Positions 41,373 through 51,409 are shown, numbered from the stretch's first letter. The stretch: DNA of 64,000 bases from Streptomyces sp. NBC_00341 (GCF_041435055.1 NZ_CP108002.1:992001-1056000); one strand, 5' to 3'. Translations and numbers: made by a program. The notes: generated by a model not told the origin, from the sequence alone.

Positions 41373-42149
41373 TCAGAAGTGGCCGGGGCCGCGCAGGTTC
41401 GCCTCTGCGCCTCCGTCGACGTACACCACCTGCCCGGTGATGTGGCTGTTCTCCTCCGAGGCCAGGAACAGCGCGGCCGCCGCGACGTCCTCCGGCCGCA
41501 GATAGCCGTTGAGCGGCATCGGCACCGCCGCGTCCATCACCTTCTTCATCTCCGGGTCGTCGAAGAGAGCCGCGCTCATCGGGGTGAGCACGATGCCGGG
41601 CGCGACCACGTTGACCGGGATCCCGGCGGATGCCCAGCCCTCGGCGACCGCGGTGCGCCGGGCCCACTGGGCGAGCGCCGCCTTCGACGAGGGGTACAGC
41701 TGCCGGGCGCGGCCTTCGGTGACGGCCCGTTCCGCGTGCGTCAGGGCCGTGGCCTCGTCGTCGGCCAGGCAGGCGGCGACGACGTCCGCGTCAACCGGCT
41801 GGGTGCCGGAGATGGAGCCGATGGCCACCACCCGGGGCCGGTCCGCCGCGGCGAGTGCGGGCCGCAGCGCCGTCAGGAACCCGGTGGTGCCGAAGTAGTT
41901 GACGGTGACCATCGCGGTTCCCGGTACGGAGGTGCCGGCGCAGGTGACGACCGCGTCCACCACGCCGCCGGCCTCCTCCTGGGCCGCCGCCGCGGCGGTG
42001 GCGCGGCCTTCGGGGGTGGACAGGTCGGCGTCGACCTCGCCGCCGCGCAGGTCCACCCCGATCACCCGGTCGCCCCGGGCGCGGAGAGCTGCGGTGAGGG
42101 CCGCACCGATCCCGGATCCGGATCCGGTGACGACGACATTGCGGGGCAT
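41373..42149 (-). CDS. SDR resembling 3-alpha-hydroxysteroid dehydrogenase
   Basis: 258 residues from ATG at 42149 (GAGGAG five bases upstream). NAD-binding VVTGSGSGIGAAL, VDADLSTPEGR, VTCAGTSVPG and VSVNYFG-like TVNYFGTTGFLTALRPAL, catalytic Ser in IGSISGTQ and Tyr/Lys in YPSSKAALAQWARR, C-terminal YVDGGAEAN. The combination of ADLSTPEGR and VNYFGTT closely follows the Comamonas 3-alpha-hydroxysteroid dehydrogenase/carbonyl reductase pattern rather than FabG types. It would convert a 3-alpha-hydroxysteroid to the 3-ketone. Divergent from the LLM gene, with a dyad on each side of the shared control region. Confidence 0.82.
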   Translation of the reverse strand: MPRNVVVTGSGSGIGAALTAALRARGDRVIGVDLRGGEVDADLSTPEGRATAAAAAQEEAGGVVDAVVTCAGTSVPGTAMVTVNYFGTTGFLTALRPALAAADRPRVVAIGSISGTQPVDADVVAACLADDEATALTHAERAVTEGRARQLYPSSKAALAQWARRTAVAEGWASAGIPVNVVAPGIVLTPMSAALFDDPEMKKVMDAAVPMPLNGYLRPEDVAAAALFLASEENSHITGQVVYVDGGAEANLRGPGHF

Positions 42150-42235
42150 GGGTACTCCTCGGATCGGTCGATGGTGCCGGTGGGGACGGGTCCCCCGCGC
42201 ACCGTAGGTGTTCCGTCCCCCGGCGCGGGTGTGCG

Positions 42236-42252
42236 GTCCCGCTGGCCGGAAC
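42236..42252 (+). promoter_or_regulatory. 17-bp dyad, copy 2 (GTCCCGCTGGCCGGAAC)
   Basis: 86 bases upstream of the 3-alpha-HSD-like gene start (minus strand). In the 307-bp divergent region 42150-42456, which otherwise holds only copy 3. Confidence 0.6.
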
Positions 42253-42326
42253 GGGGCTCCGGGCCCCGTCGCTCGTGCCGGCCTCCGGGGCGGGCGCCGC
42301 GCCCCGTTGCCGGTGCCGGATGCCCC

Positions 42327-42343
42327 GTTCCGGTCAGCGGGAC
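42327..42343 (-). promoter_or_regulatory. 17-bp dyad, copy 3 (inverted)
   Basis: Minus-strand GTCCCGCTGACCGGAAC, 113 bases upstream of the LLM oxidoreductase start. With copy 2 it forms a back-to-back pair serving two divergent genes. Confidence 0.6.
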
Positions 42344-42456
42344 CGGTCCTGCTTGCGCCGCGCGCGGCGACTTGGATGGGCTCTCGCCCCTGCTTCCCCT
42401 CCCGCTACCCACTCCCGCCGACCTTCCGACCCTGTCCTGACCGAGAGAGGTTCCCC

Positions 42457-43335
42457 ATGCGGCTAGGCATCAACAGTCCCGTCGTCACGGCCGTCCCCGG
42501 TGTCCACTCCCCCTGGGAGCGCACGGCCGGAATCGAGGAGCTGGGAGCGGTCGCAGAGGCCGCGGACCGGCTCGGCTTCGACCATCTGACCTGCTCGGAA
42601 CATGTCGCGGTGCCCGTGGACGTCGCCCGGCAGCGCGGCGGAACGTACTGGGATCCGCTCGCCACGTTCGGCTTTCTGGCCGCCCGGACCAGCCGGATCC
42701 GGTTCGCCACCCAGGTCCTGGTGCTCGGCTACCACCATCCGCTGGCCCTCGCGAAGCGCTACGGCACGCTGGACCGGGTCTCGGGCGGACGGCTGGTGCT
42801 GGGGCTCGGGGTGGGCAGCCTGGAGGAGGAGTTCCGGCTGCTGGGCGCCGAGTTCGGCGGCCGGGGGGCGATCGCGGACGACGCGGTCGCGGCGCTGCGG
42901 GCCTCGCTCTCCCGCCGTGAACCCGCTTACCACGGTGAGCACTTCGACTACCAGGGGCTCGTCGTGGAGCCGCACGCGGTACAGGACCGGGTACCCCTGT
43001 GGATCGGCGGCCGGACCCCGCGTTCGCTGCGCCGGGCGCTGACGCACGGCGATGGCTGGGTGCCGTTCGGGCTGCCGCTCGACCGGCTGCGCGAGATGGT
43101 CGCCGCGGCCGAGCTCCCGGCCGGCTTCGAGGTGGTGCTGAGCCCGGGCCGCCCGCTCGATCCGTCCGGCGAACCGGACCGTACGACGCGGGCACTGCGG
43201 CAGGTGTCCGACGCCGGTGCCACGCTGGTCAGCGTCTCGCTGAGCGCCGGGTCCGCGAGCCATTACGTGGAACAGCTGGAGGCCCTGGCCGTACTCGCCG
43301 GCACCACCACGGCGGACGCGGCGGCCCGCGCGTGA
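42457..43335 (+). CDS. LLM-class (probably F420-dependent) oxidoreductase
   Basis: 292 residues from ATG at 42457 with GAGAGAGG nine bases upstream. Luciferase-like TIM barrel: FDHLTCSEHVAVPVDVAR, RIRFATQVLVLGYHHPLALA, LDRVSGGRLVLGLGVGSLEE, followed by VPLWIGGRTPRSLRRALTHG. This pattern belongs to the F420-type subgroup common in actinobacteria. Reaction unknown; candidates are oxidation or reduction of a steroid ring. The stop overlaps the start of the NTF2-like gene, so the two are co-translated. Dyad copy 3 lies upstream. Confidence 0.88.
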   Translation: MRLGINSPVVTAVPGVHSPWERTAGIEELGAVAEAADRLGFDHLTCSEHVAVPVDVARQRGGTYWDPLATFGFLAARTSRIRFATQVLVLGYHHPLALAKRYGTLDRVSGGRLVLGLGVGSLEEEFRLLGAEFGGRGAIADDAVAALRASLSRREPAYHGEHFDYQGLVVEPHAVQDRVPLWIGGRTPRSLRRALTHGDGWVPFGLPLDRLREMVAAAELPAGFEVVLSPGRPLDPSGEPDRTTRALRQVSDAGATLVSVSLSAGSASHYVEQLEALAVLAGTTTADAAARA

Positions 43336-43823
43336 GCGGCGACCGGCCGGTATCGGTCGAGGCCCGGCTCGCGGCGTTGGAGGACGAACGCGATATCGCC
43401 CGCATGATGGCCTCTTACGGGCCACTGGTGGACGGCGGCGAGGCGGACGGTGTCGCGGCGCTCTGGGCGCCCGACGGTGTGTACGACATCGACGCGATCT
43501 TCCTGGCGGGCCGGGAGCGGATCCGCGAGATGGTGCGCTCGCCCGCGCACCAGGGCTGGATCCGGCAGGGCTGTGCCCATGTCGTGGGTCCGCCGCACGT
43601 CACGGTCACCGGGGACGAGGCCGTGGCGGTGTGCCACTCACTGATGGTGGTGCACGAGGCGGGCCGGTACACCGTGCGCCGGGCCACCGCCAACCACTGG
43701 CGGCTGCGCCGTACGGAGTCCGGCTGGCAGGTGGTCACCCGGACCAACCGGATCCTGGACGGCCGCCCGGACTCCCCCGGACTGCTGGTCCGAGGGGTGC
43801 GCGGGGAACCTGCGGGCGACTGA
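43332..43823 (+). CDS. NTF2-like/SnoaL-type protein
   Basis: 163 residues from GTG at 43332, which overlaps the LLM stop (GTGA at 43332-43335). ARLAALEDERDIARMMASYG, WAPDGVYDIDAIFLAGRERI and ANHWRLRRTESGWQVVTRTN form the alpha+beta barrel of the nuclear-transport-factor-2 superfamily (SnoaL_4 group), which includes ketosteroid isomerase and small-substrate dehydratases. With a DDG-type isomerase activity it could act on a steroid enone; a catalytic Tyr/Asp pair cannot be assigned with certainty. Confidence 0.82.
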   Translation: MSGDRPVSVEARLAALEDERDIARMMASYGPLVDGGEADGVAALWAPDGVYDIDAIFLAGRERIREMVRSPAHQGWIRQGCAHVVGPPHVTVTGDEAVAVCHSLMVVHEAGRYTVRRATANHWRLRRTESGWQVVTRTNRILDGRPDSPGLLVRGVRGEPAGD

Positions 43824-43862
43824 ACACGGCTGCTGCGGTGGCTGCGTGACGACCCGTTACAC

Positions 43863-43895
43863 GGGGGCTGCGCGAGGAGCGGTCGCGCAGCCCCC
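43863..43895. terminator. Bidirectional hairpin terminator
   Basis: Perfect 13-bp inverted repeat (43863-43875 with 43883-43895), loop of seven bases, between convergent NTF2-like and SDR genes. Confidence 0.75.
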
Positions 43896-43909
43896 GCCAC
43901 GGAGCGGCT

Positions 43910-44830
43910 TCAGCGCGCCCCGTACACCGGCTGCGGTGTCTCGGCGGCCGCGAGCAGTCCGGACGCGGCCGCCCCGGCCTCGGCCGGGGTCCAGCGGGCA
44001 CCCTTGTCGGCGGTGGGGCCGGGCCGCCAGCCCTCCATCACGGTGATCCGCCCGGCCTCGGCCTCGAAGACCCGGCCGCTGACCCCGGCGCACGCTTCTG
44101 ACCCCAGCCAGACGACGAGCGGCGAGACGTTCTCCGGGGCCATCGCGTCGAACCCTCCCCCGGCGGGCGCCGCCATGGTCTCGGCGAAGGTCTCCTCGGT
44201 CATCCTGGTCCGGGCGGCCGGGGCGATCGCGTTGACCTGCACCCCGTAGCGGCCCATCTCGGCGGCGGCCACCAGGGTCAGGGCGATGATCCCGGCCTTG
44301 GCGGCGGAGTAGCTGCCCTGGCCCACGCTGCCCAGCAGCCCTGCCCCGGAACCGGTGTTGACGACCCTCGCCACCGGCACCCGGCCGGCCTTCGCCTCGG
44401 CGCGCCAGTGCGCCGCCGCGTGCTTGAGCGGCAGGAAGTGGCCCCTGAGGTGGACGCGGGTCACCGCGTCCCAGTCGTCCTCGTCCAGGTTCACCAGCAT
44501 CCGGTCGCGGAGGAATCCGGCGTTGTTGACCAGGGTGTCGAGGCGGCCGAAGGAGTCGAGGGCGGTCGCGACGAGCGAGGCCGCGCCGTCGGCGGTGGCT
44601 ATGTCCCCGTGGTGCGCGACGGCCTCGCCGCCGGCCGCGCGGATCTCCTCGACGACCTGCTGGGCGGGGCCGACGGCCGCGCCGGCGCCGTCGGGGCCCA
44701 CGCCGAGGTCGTTGACGACGACCTGTCCGCCCTCGGCGGCGAAGGCCAGGGCGTGGGCGCGGCCGAGTCCGCGGCCCGCGCCGGTGACAACGGCGACGCG
44801 ACCGGCGCACAGGGCTGTCGATGAGGTCAT
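43910..44830 (-). CDS. SDR of the KstR2 regulon (Rv3548c-like)
   Basis: 306 residues; long for an SDR and close to the M. tuberculosis Rv3548c protein, which occupies the same position next to echA20. VTGAGRGLGRAHALAFAAEG, NDLGVGPDGAG (a multifunctional-enzyme-2-like NAD loop), NNAGFLRDRMLVNLDEDDWD, catalytic Ser/Tyr/Lys in NTGSGAGLLG and YSAAKAGIIALT, and C-terminal FEAEAGRITVMEGWR. The RDRML signature is typical of the peroxisomal 3-hydroxyacyl-CoA dehydrogenase type. Divergent from echA20 across a KstR2-like box. Exact step in C/D-ring breakdown is not known. Confidence 0.85.
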   Translation of the reverse strand: MTSSTALCAGRVAVVTGAGRGLGRAHALAFAAEGGQVVVNDLGVGPDGAGAAVGPAQQVVEEIRAAGGEAVAHHGDIATADGAASLVATALDSFGRLDTLVNNAGFLRDRMLVNLDEDDWDAVTRVHLRGHFLPLKHAAAHWRAEAKAGRVPVARVVNTGSGAGLLGSVGQGSYSAAKAGIIALTLVAAAEMGRYGVQVNAIAPAARTRMTEETFAETMAAPAGGGFDAMAPENVSPLVVWLGSEACAGVSGRVFEAEAGRITVMEGWRPGPTADKGARWTPAEAGAAASGLLAAAETPQPVYGAR

Positions 44831-44934
44831 GACGAGTGTCCTTTCGAGGGGCGACGAGCGGAGAACGGGGCGCCGGGACCACCGGGTGGACCGACGCTCT
44901 CCCGCGGCGTCCGTATCACTGCTACGTTGAATCT

Positions 44935-44948
44935 AACAAACGTTTGGT
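44935..44948. promoter_or_regulatory. KstR2-like operator A
   Basis: AACAAACGTTTGGT matches eight of ten fixed positions in the published KstR2 consensus AnCAAGnnCTTGnT. Lies between the SDR gene (start 44830) and echA20 (start 44970). On the minus strand TTAGATT just beyond the box is a possible -10 for the SDR gene, shared with operator B. Confidence 0.65.
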
Positions 44949-44969
44949 GGAAAGGTAGCTGATTCGCTC

Positions 44970-45725
44970 ATGAGTGTCTCCACCTCCGCCCCTCAAGAGG
45001 GCGTCGCCGTCGTCACCGTGGACTTCCCCCCGGTCAACGCCCTCCCCGTACAGGGCTGGTACGACCTCGCCGCCGCCGTGCGCGCGGCCGGGGCGGACCC
45101 GGACGTCCGCTGCGTGGTGCTCACCGCCGAAGGCCGCGGGTTCAACGCGGGCGTGGACATCAAGGAGATGCAGCGCACGGACGGGCCGGAGGCGCTGATC
45201 GGCGCCAACCGGGGCTGCTTCGAGGCATTCGCGGCGGTCTACGAGTGCGAGGTCCCCGTGGTCGCCGCCGTACACGGCTTCTGCCTCGGCGGCGGCATCG
45301 GCCTGGTGGGCAACGCGGACGCGATCGTGGCCAGTGACGACGCGACCTTCGGGCTGCCGGAGCTGGACCGGGGCGCGCTCGGCGCGGCCACACATCTGGC
45401 CCGGCTGGTTCCGCAGCATCTGATGCGGACCCTGTACTACACCTCACGCACCGTCACCGCCCAGGAGCTGCACGGACACGGCTCGGTGTGGCGCGTCGTC
45501 CCGCGTGCCGAGCTGTCCCGGGCCGCCGGGGAGCTGGCCCGGGAGATCGCGGCCAAGGACGGATACCTGATCCGGCTGGCCAAGGCGGCCATCAACGGCA
45601 TCGACCCGGTCGACGTACGCCGCAGCTACCGCTTCGAGCAGGGCTTCACCTTCGAGGCCAACCTCAGTGGCGTCGCCGACCGCGTGCGCGACACCTTCGG
45701 CACGGACAAGGAGCAGCAGACGTGA
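44970..45725 (+). CDS. echA20: Enoyl-CoA hydratase-family ring-opening enzyme EchA20
   Basis: Crotonase-fold protein, 251 residues (M. tuberculosis EchA20 is 247). VVLTAEGRGFNAGVDIKEMQ and HGFCLGGGIGLVGNADAIVA are the oxyanion-hole segments; PELDRGALGAATHLARLVP is the second active-site region. In steroid C/D-ring degradation EchA20 hydrolytically opens the first ring of the HIP-CoA-derived intermediate. First gene of echA20-ipdA-ipdB-ipdC, with its stop overlapping the next start. The identification rests on the intact neighbourhood as well as sequence. Confidence 0.88.
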   Translation: MSVSTSAPQEGVAVVTVDFPPVNALPVQGWYDLAAAVRAAGADPDVRCVVLTAEGRGFNAGVDIKEMQRTDGPEALIGANRGCFEAFAAVYECEVPVVAAVHGFCLGGGIGLVGNADAIVASDDATFGLPELDRGALGAATHLARLVPQHLMRTLYYTSRTVTAQELHGHGSVWRVVPRAELSRAAGELAREIAAKDGYLIRLAKAAINGIDPVDVRRSYRFEQGFTFEANLSGVADRVRDTFGTDKEQQT

Positions 45726-46588
45726 CACACGACAAGACGATGACGGCCGACGACGTCGTCGGCCGGCTGGAGAGCGGGATGACGCTCGGCATCGGCGGCT
45801 GGGGTTCGCGCCGCAAGCCGATGGCCCTGGTCAGGGCGCTGCTGCGCTCGGACGTCACCGATCTGACCGTGGTGTCGTACGGCGGGCCCGATGTCGGGCT
45901 GCTCGCCGCCGCGGGAAGGATCCGCAAGCTGGTCGCGGCGTTCGGGACGCTCGACTCGATACCGCTGGAGCCGCACTTCACCGCCGCCCGGCAGCGCGGC
46001 GCGTTCGAGATGGTCGAGCTCGACGAGGCGATGATGATGTGGGGGCTGACGGCGGGCGCGCAGCGGCTGCCGTTCATGCCGGTGCGGGCCGGTCTCGGCT
46101 CCGACCTGATGAAGGTCAACCCGGGCCTGCGTACGGTCACCTCGCCCTACGAGGACGGGGAGAAGCTGGTCGCCGCACCGGCCCTGCGGCTGGACGCCGC
46201 CCTGGTCCACCTCAACCGGGCCGACGCCCAGGGCAACGGCCAGTACCTGGGCCCCGATCCGTACTTCGACGACCTGTTCTGCGAGGCGGCGGACCACAGC
46301 TACGTCTCCTGCGAACGGATCGTGGAGACCGCGGACCTGCTCAAGGAGCACGGGCCGCAGACGCTGCTGGTCAAGCGGCTGTTCGTGGACGGGGTCGTCG
46401 AGACGCCGAACGGCGCGCACTTCACCTCCTGCGTGCCCGACCACGACCGGGACGAGAGCTTCCAGCGCGCCTATGTCCGGGCCGCCCGCGATCCCGAGGC
46501 CTGGCCCGTCTTCGCCGAACGGTTCCTGTCAGGGGACGAGGCCGCCTACCAGGCCGCCGTCACCGCGTTCCACCAGGAGGAAGCATGA
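45722..46588 (+). CDS. ipdA: COCHEA-CoA hydrolase subunit IpdA (CoA-transferase fold)
   Basis: 288 residues from GTG at 45722, overlapping the echA20 stop. CoA-transferase alpha-subunit fold: LESGMTLGIGGWGSRRKPMALVRALL (seen as LGIGGWGSRRKPMALV), VVSYGGPDVGLL, VRAGLGSDLMKVNPG. IpdAB resembles class I CoA transferases but works as a hydrolase that opens the last steroid ring (COCHEA-CoA). Length matches the M. tuberculosis protein (292). The downstream ipdB overlaps by four bases, as expected for the two subunits of one complex. Confidence 0.92.
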   Translation: MTHDKTMTADDVVGRLESGMTLGIGGWGSRRKPMALVRALLRSDVTDLTVVSYGGPDVGLLAAAGRIRKLVAAFGTLDSIPLEPHFTAARQRGAFEMVELDEAMMMWGLTAGAQRLPFMPVRAGLGSDLMKVNPGLRTVTSPYEDGEKLVAAPALRLDAALVHLNRADAQGNGQYLGPDPYFDDLFCEAADHSYVSCERIVETADLLKEHGPQTLLVKRLFVDGVVETPNGAHFTSCVPDHDRDESFQRAYVRAARDPEAWPVFAERFLSGDEAAYQAAVTAFHQEEA

Positions 46589-47364
46589 GCGGCACCGAGT
46601 CCACCGGCAGCGCGGCGGCGAGCCGGGCGGAGTACTGCGTGGTGGCGTGCGCCGAGGCGTGGCGGGACGCCGGCGAGATCCTCGCCAGTCCGATGGGCAC
46701 CGTCCCGGCCATCGGGGCGCGCCTGGCCAGGCTCACCTTCTCGCCCGAACTGCTGCTGACCGACGGGGAGGCGCTGCTGACGGGCGACACCCCCGCGCTG
46801 GGGGCGCGGGCCGCGAGCATCGAGGGCTGGCTGCCGTTCCGCCAGCATCTGACGCTCACCGCGACCGGCCGCCGGCACGTGATGATGGGCGCCAGCCAGA
46901 TCGACCGGCACGGCAACCAGAACATCTCCTGCATCGGCCCCTGGGACAGGCCCGTGCGGCAGCTGCTCGGGGTCCGCGGGGCCCCGGTCAACACCCTCAA
47001 CAACCCCACGAGTTACTGGGTGCCGAAGCACTCGTCCCGGGTGTTCGTGGAGCACGTGGACATGGTCAGCGGGGTCGGGTACGAGCGGGCGGCGGCGGCC
47101 GGTCCCTCCGCGACCCGCTACCACCGCATCCCCGAAGTCGTCTCCAATCTGGGCGTCTTCGACTTCGAGACCCCGGACCGCACCATGCGGCTGCGCTCGC
47201 TGCACCCCGGGGTGAGCGTCGAGGAAGTCACCGGGGCCACCGGTTTCGCCCTCACGATCCCCGACGGCGTGCCGCTCACCCGGGACCCGTCGGAGGCGGA
47301 ACTCCGGCTGATCCGCGAGGTCATCGACCCGAAGGGGCTGCGCGAGCGCGAGGTCCCGGCATGA
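46585..47364 (+). CDS. ipdB: COCHEA-CoA hydrolase subunit IpdB (CoA-transferase fold)
   Basis: 259 residues from ATG at 46585 (AGGAGG six bases upstream). CoA-transferase beta-subunit fold: SPMGTVPAIGARLARLTFSP, HVMMGASQIDRHGNQNISCI, VNTLNNPTSYWVPKHSSRVF and LRSLHPGVSVEEVTGATGF. Forms a heterotetramer with IpdA to hydrolyse the ring-D cyclic diketone CoA thioester, giving a linear CoA thioester for beta-oxidation. ATGA overlaps at both ends show tight translational coupling. Confidence 0.92.
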   Translation: MSGTESTGSAAASRAEYCVVACAEAWRDAGEILASPMGTVPAIGARLARLTFSPELLLTDGEALLTGDTPALGARAASIEGWLPFRQHLTLTATGRRHVMMGASQIDRHGNQNISCIGPWDRPVRQLLGVRGAPVNTLNNPTSYWVPKHSSRVFVEHVDMVSGVGYERAAAAGPSATRYHRIPEVVSNLGVFDFETPDRTMRLRSLHPGVSVEEVTGATGFALTIPDGVPLTRDPSEAELRLIREVIDPKGLREREVPA

Positions 47365-48437
47365 GCGGGCCCGCGCCGCTGCCGACCGCGCTCACCGAAC
47401 TGACCGGGGTACGGTATCCGCTCGTGCAGACCGGGATGGGCTGGGTGGCCGGTCCCCGGCTGGTGTCCGCCTCCGCGAACGCGGGCGCGCTCGGCATCCT
47501 GGCCTCCGCGACGATGACCGTGGAGCAGTTGCGCGCGGCGGTCCGCGAGGTCAGATCCCGTACGGACGCGCCGTTCGGCGTCAATCTGCGCGCGGACGCG
47601 GGCGACGCCGCCGAGCGGGTCCGGATCGTGATCGACGAGGGTGTGCGGGTGGCCTCGTTCGCGCTCGCCCCTTCGAAGGAGCTGATCGCGCGGCTCAAGG
47701 ACGCGGGCGTCGTCGTCATCCCGTCCGTGGGCGCCAGGAGACACGCGGAGAAGGTCGCCGCATGGGGTGCCGACGCGGTGATGGTGCAGGGCGGCGAGGG
47801 CGGCGGTCACACGGGCGACGTGGCCACCACCGTGCTGCTCCCCCAAGTCGTGGACGCCGTGGACATCCCGGTCATCGCGGCGGGCGGCTTCCACGACGGC
47901 CGCGGCCTGGTCGCCGCGCTCGCCTACGGGGCGGCCGGGATCGGGATGGGCACGCGCTTCCTGCTCACCTCCGACAGCACCGTCCCGGCGGCGGTGAAGG
48001 CGAAGTACCTGGCCGCCACCGTCAAGGACGTCACGGTCACCGACCGGGTCGACGGAATGCCGCACCGCATGCTGCGCACGGAGATGGTCGACTCGCTGGA
48101 GCGTTCCGGCCGGGCCGCCGCACTGCTGGGGGCGGTACGGCACGCCTCGGCCTTCCGGAAGGAGACCGGCACGAGCTGGCGCGGGCTGGTCCGCGACGGT
48201 CTGGCGATGAAGCACGGCAGGGAACTGACCTGGAGCCAGGTGCTGCTGGCCGCCAACACGCCGATGCTGCTCAAGGCCTCGATGGTCGAGGGCCGTACCG
48301 ATATCGGGGTGATGGCCTCGGGACAGGTGGCCGGTCTGATCGAGGACCTGCCGTCCTGCGCGGAGCTGGTCGAGCGAATCATGTCCGAGGCGCTGGCCGT
48401 GCTGAAGTCGCTGCCGGGGGCGGAACGGAGCTCCTGA
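47361..48437 (+). CDS. ipdC: IpdC, nitronate-monooxygenase-family flavoprotein of steroid C/D-ring breakdown
   Basis: 358 residues from ATG at 47361, overlapping the ipdB stop. FMN-binding TIM barrel of the 2-nitropropane-dioxygenase/enoyl-reductase II family: YPLVQTGMGWVAGPRLVSAS, DAVMVQGGEGGGHTGD, PVIAAGGFHDGRGLVAALAY followed by GAAGIGMGTRFLLTSDS. In rhodococci and mycobacteria ipdC always lies after ipdAB and is needed for growth on HIP; it is thought to oxidise the hydroxylated indanone propionyl-CoA. Last gene of the operon, followed by a hairpin. Confidence 0.92.
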   Translation: MSGPAPLPTALTELTGVRYPLVQTGMGWVAGPRLVSASANAGALGILASATMTVEQLRAAVREVRSRTDAPFGVNLRADAGDAAERVRIVIDEGVRVASFALAPSKELIARLKDAGVVVIPSVGARRHAEKVAAWGADAVMVQGGEGGGHTGDVATTVLLPQVVDAVDIPVIAAGGFHDGRGLVAALAYGAAGIGMGTRFLLTSDSTVPAAVKAKYLAATVKDVTVTDRVDGMPHRMLRTEMVDSLERSGRAAALLGAVRHASAFRKETGTSWRGLVRDGLAMKHGRELTWSQVLLAANTPMLLKASMVEGRTDIGVMASGQVAGLIEDLPSCAELVERIMSEALAVLKSLPGAERSS

Positions 48438-48445
48438 CGCACGCG

Positions 48446-48489
48446 GACGCGAAGGGGCGGTCCGGACCCACGGGCCGCCCCCTCGCGTC
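48446..48489. terminator. Terminator of the echA20-ipdABC operon
   Basis: 15-bp inverted repeat with one mismatch (48446-48460 with 48475-48489), eight bases after the ipdC stop. Confidence 0.7.
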
Positions 48490-48617
48490 GTCAACGGCGG
48501 CGAACTCGCGCGCCGCGGACGTGCCCCGGGCCGACAGCGCGCCGGAAAAGTCTGCACCAGAGCGGAATTATGGCTTCCGTCACAGCGGTTACCGAGGCGC
48601 TCTGGTGAGATCACCGG

Positions 48618-49592
48618 ATGCTCGGTCTCCTCCTTCGCCTCCTGCCCTTCTGGGTCCGCGAGCCCCTCTTCATCCTGGTCGGGTCCGTCTTCGGCGTACG
48701 CATCATGTATCTCGCCGCTCACGAACAGAACTGGGCCGCGGCCGGCATCGGCACGGCCTTCCTCGTGTTCACCGCGGTTCGCGTCCACACGGTGGTCCGT
48801 GCGTGGCGCGCCCGCCGGAGCCCGGACCAGCCGGCCCCGGCGAGCGGCGCCGCGCCGCAACCGCAGCCCGGAGCCGTACCCGCGACACCGAAGAAGGAAC
48901 CCAACGCCTGGGGACAGGCGTTCGCGGCCGTGGCCCTGTTCGGGGCGCTCGCGGCCGCGGTGTGGGTGGCTCCCCACATGACTGCGGACGGCGACGACAA
49001 CACACCCGCGCCCGCCTCCTGTTCGGACAGCGAGGGCGGGAAGCTGCCGAAGGCGTACGCCAGGACTCCGAAGGCCGCAACCGGTGACGAACTGTGCGAG
49101 GCGCTCAACCGTCCCGACCTGGCAGAGCTCATGGGAACGCCGGACGAGAGGGCGACCTCGGCGACCGGCACCAGCGGCACCTCGGCCCTGACCAACGGGA
49201 AGGTGGCCGAGCCCGAAGCCCAGGTCGAGTTCGACACGTACACCGTGAACCTCTCGGCCACGTACAACAAGCTGTCGGTCGCCCAGTACGGGAAGATGAT
49301 GAAGACCGGAGGTGAGAACAACAGGACGGACACGATTCTCGGCCGGCCGGCGGTCTTCTCCTCCGATCCCACCATGAAGATCGAGATCAACCTCGGGGGC
49401 GAGGATTCCAGCGGGCCCGTGGAGGCAGGCCCGCTCGCCAGGACGCTGACCGTGGCTCTCGACCGGAAGGACGCGGGCGGCTACTACGACATCACCGTCT
49501 GGAGCGAGTCCGGAGCCCTCCCCGACGACGGCGTCCTCCTCGACATCGCCGAGGAGGTTCTTCCAACGATTCCGGGCCGGGCGGCCCGATGA
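48618..49592 (+). CDS. Membrane-anchored protein of the DUF6215 type
   Basis: 324 residues from ATG at 48618. Two or three N-terminal hydrophobic segments (LFILVGSVFGVRIMYLA, TAFLVFTAVRVHTVV, FAAVALFGALAAAVWVAP) precede an extracytoplasmic domain of about 200 residues: CSDSEGGKLPKAYARTP, LCEALNRPDLAELMGTPDER, GRPAVFSSDPTMKIEINLGG, YYDITVWSESGALPDD. This resembles a Streptomyces family I recall as DUF6215; function unknown. It interrupts an otherwise purely catabolic cluster, has its own upstream region, and is convergent with fadA6, so it is likely unrelated to steroid degradation. Confidence 0.75.
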   Translation: MLGLLLRLLPFWVREPLFILVGSVFGVRIMYLAAHEQNWAAAGIGTAFLVFTAVRVHTVVRAWRARRSPDQPAPASGAAPQPQPGAVPATPKKEPNAWGQAFAAVALFGALAAAVWVAPHMTADGDDNTPAPASCSDSEGGKLPKAYARTPKAATGDELCEALNRPDLAELMGTPDERATSATGTSGTSALTNGKVAEPEAQVEFDTYTVNLSATYNKLSVAQYGKMMKTGGENNRTDTILGRPAVFSSDPTMKIEINLGGEDSSGPVEAGPLARTLTVALDRKDAGGYYDITVWSESGALPDDGVLLDIAEEVLPTIPGRAAR

Positions 49593-49616
49593 GTCACCCG
49601 GCCCGGCCGGCACGTA

Positions 49617-50774
<1,158 letters not shown>

Positions 50775-50806
50775 GACTGCTCCTTCGTAGGGACGGTGCT
50801 GGCGTG

Positions 50807-51409
50807 TCAGGTACGTGGGGTGATGCCTTCCAGGACCATAGACAGGTACTGGCGGGCGATCTCCTCCGGGCTGTGGGTGCCGCCGGGCCGGTACCAGGAG
50901 GCGGCGACCCAGACGGTGTCGCGGACGAAGCGGTAGACGAGCCTGACGTCCAGGTCGCTGCGGAAGGCCCGCTCGGCCACCCCGCGCTCCAGGGTCCGCA
51001 GCCAGGCGTCCTCGAACTTCCCCCGGGAATCGCTGAGGTAGGCGAATCGCGGCTGGGCGGAGAGCCGGCCGGACTCCTTCTGGTAGATGGCGACCGCCGG
51101 GCCGTGCCGGTCGATCTGCCGGAAGGACTGGGTGACGAGTGCCTCGATGGTCGCAGCGGGCCCGAGACCGGCGGCGAGAACGGTGCCGTAGCCCGCCCAC
51201 AGCTCGTCCAGGAAGGCCGAGAGGATCTCGTCCAGCATCGACTCCTTGGAGTCGAAGTGGTAGTAGAGGCTGCCCGCGAGCAGCCCCGCCTCGTCCGCGA
51301 TCCGGCGGACGGTGGTGGCGTTGTAGCCCTGGGCGGCGAACACCTCGGCTGCGGTGGCCAGGAGTTCGGCGCGTCGTTCGGCGTTGGCGTTCCCGGCGAT
51401 CGGGGTCAC
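50807..51409 (-). CDS. kstR2: TetR-family repressor KstR2
   Basis: 200 residues, the same as M. tuberculosis KstR2, from GTG at 51409, which overlaps the ipdF stop. Helix-turn-helix: RAELLATAAEVFAAQGYNAT followed by TVRRIADEAGLLAGSLYYHF and DSKESMLDEIL. The C-terminal part VYQKE-like AIYQKESGRLSAQPRFAYLS and VYRFVRDTVWVAASWYRPGG are strikingly close to KstR2. KstR2 represses the HIP degradation genes until HIP-CoA binds. It lies within the operon it probably controls (fadE30-ipdF-kstR2-fadA6), giving autoregulation through operator B. Confidence 0.92.
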   Translation of the reverse strand: MTPIAGNANAERRAELLATAAEVFAAQGYNATTVRRIADEAGLLAGSLYYHFDSKESMLDEILSAFLDELWAGYGTVLAAGLGPAATIEALVTQSFRQIDRHGPAVAIYQKESGRLSAQPRFAYLSDSRGKFEDAWLRTLERGVAERAFRSDLDVRLVYRFVRDTVWVAASWYRPGGTHSPEEIARQYLSMVLEGITPRT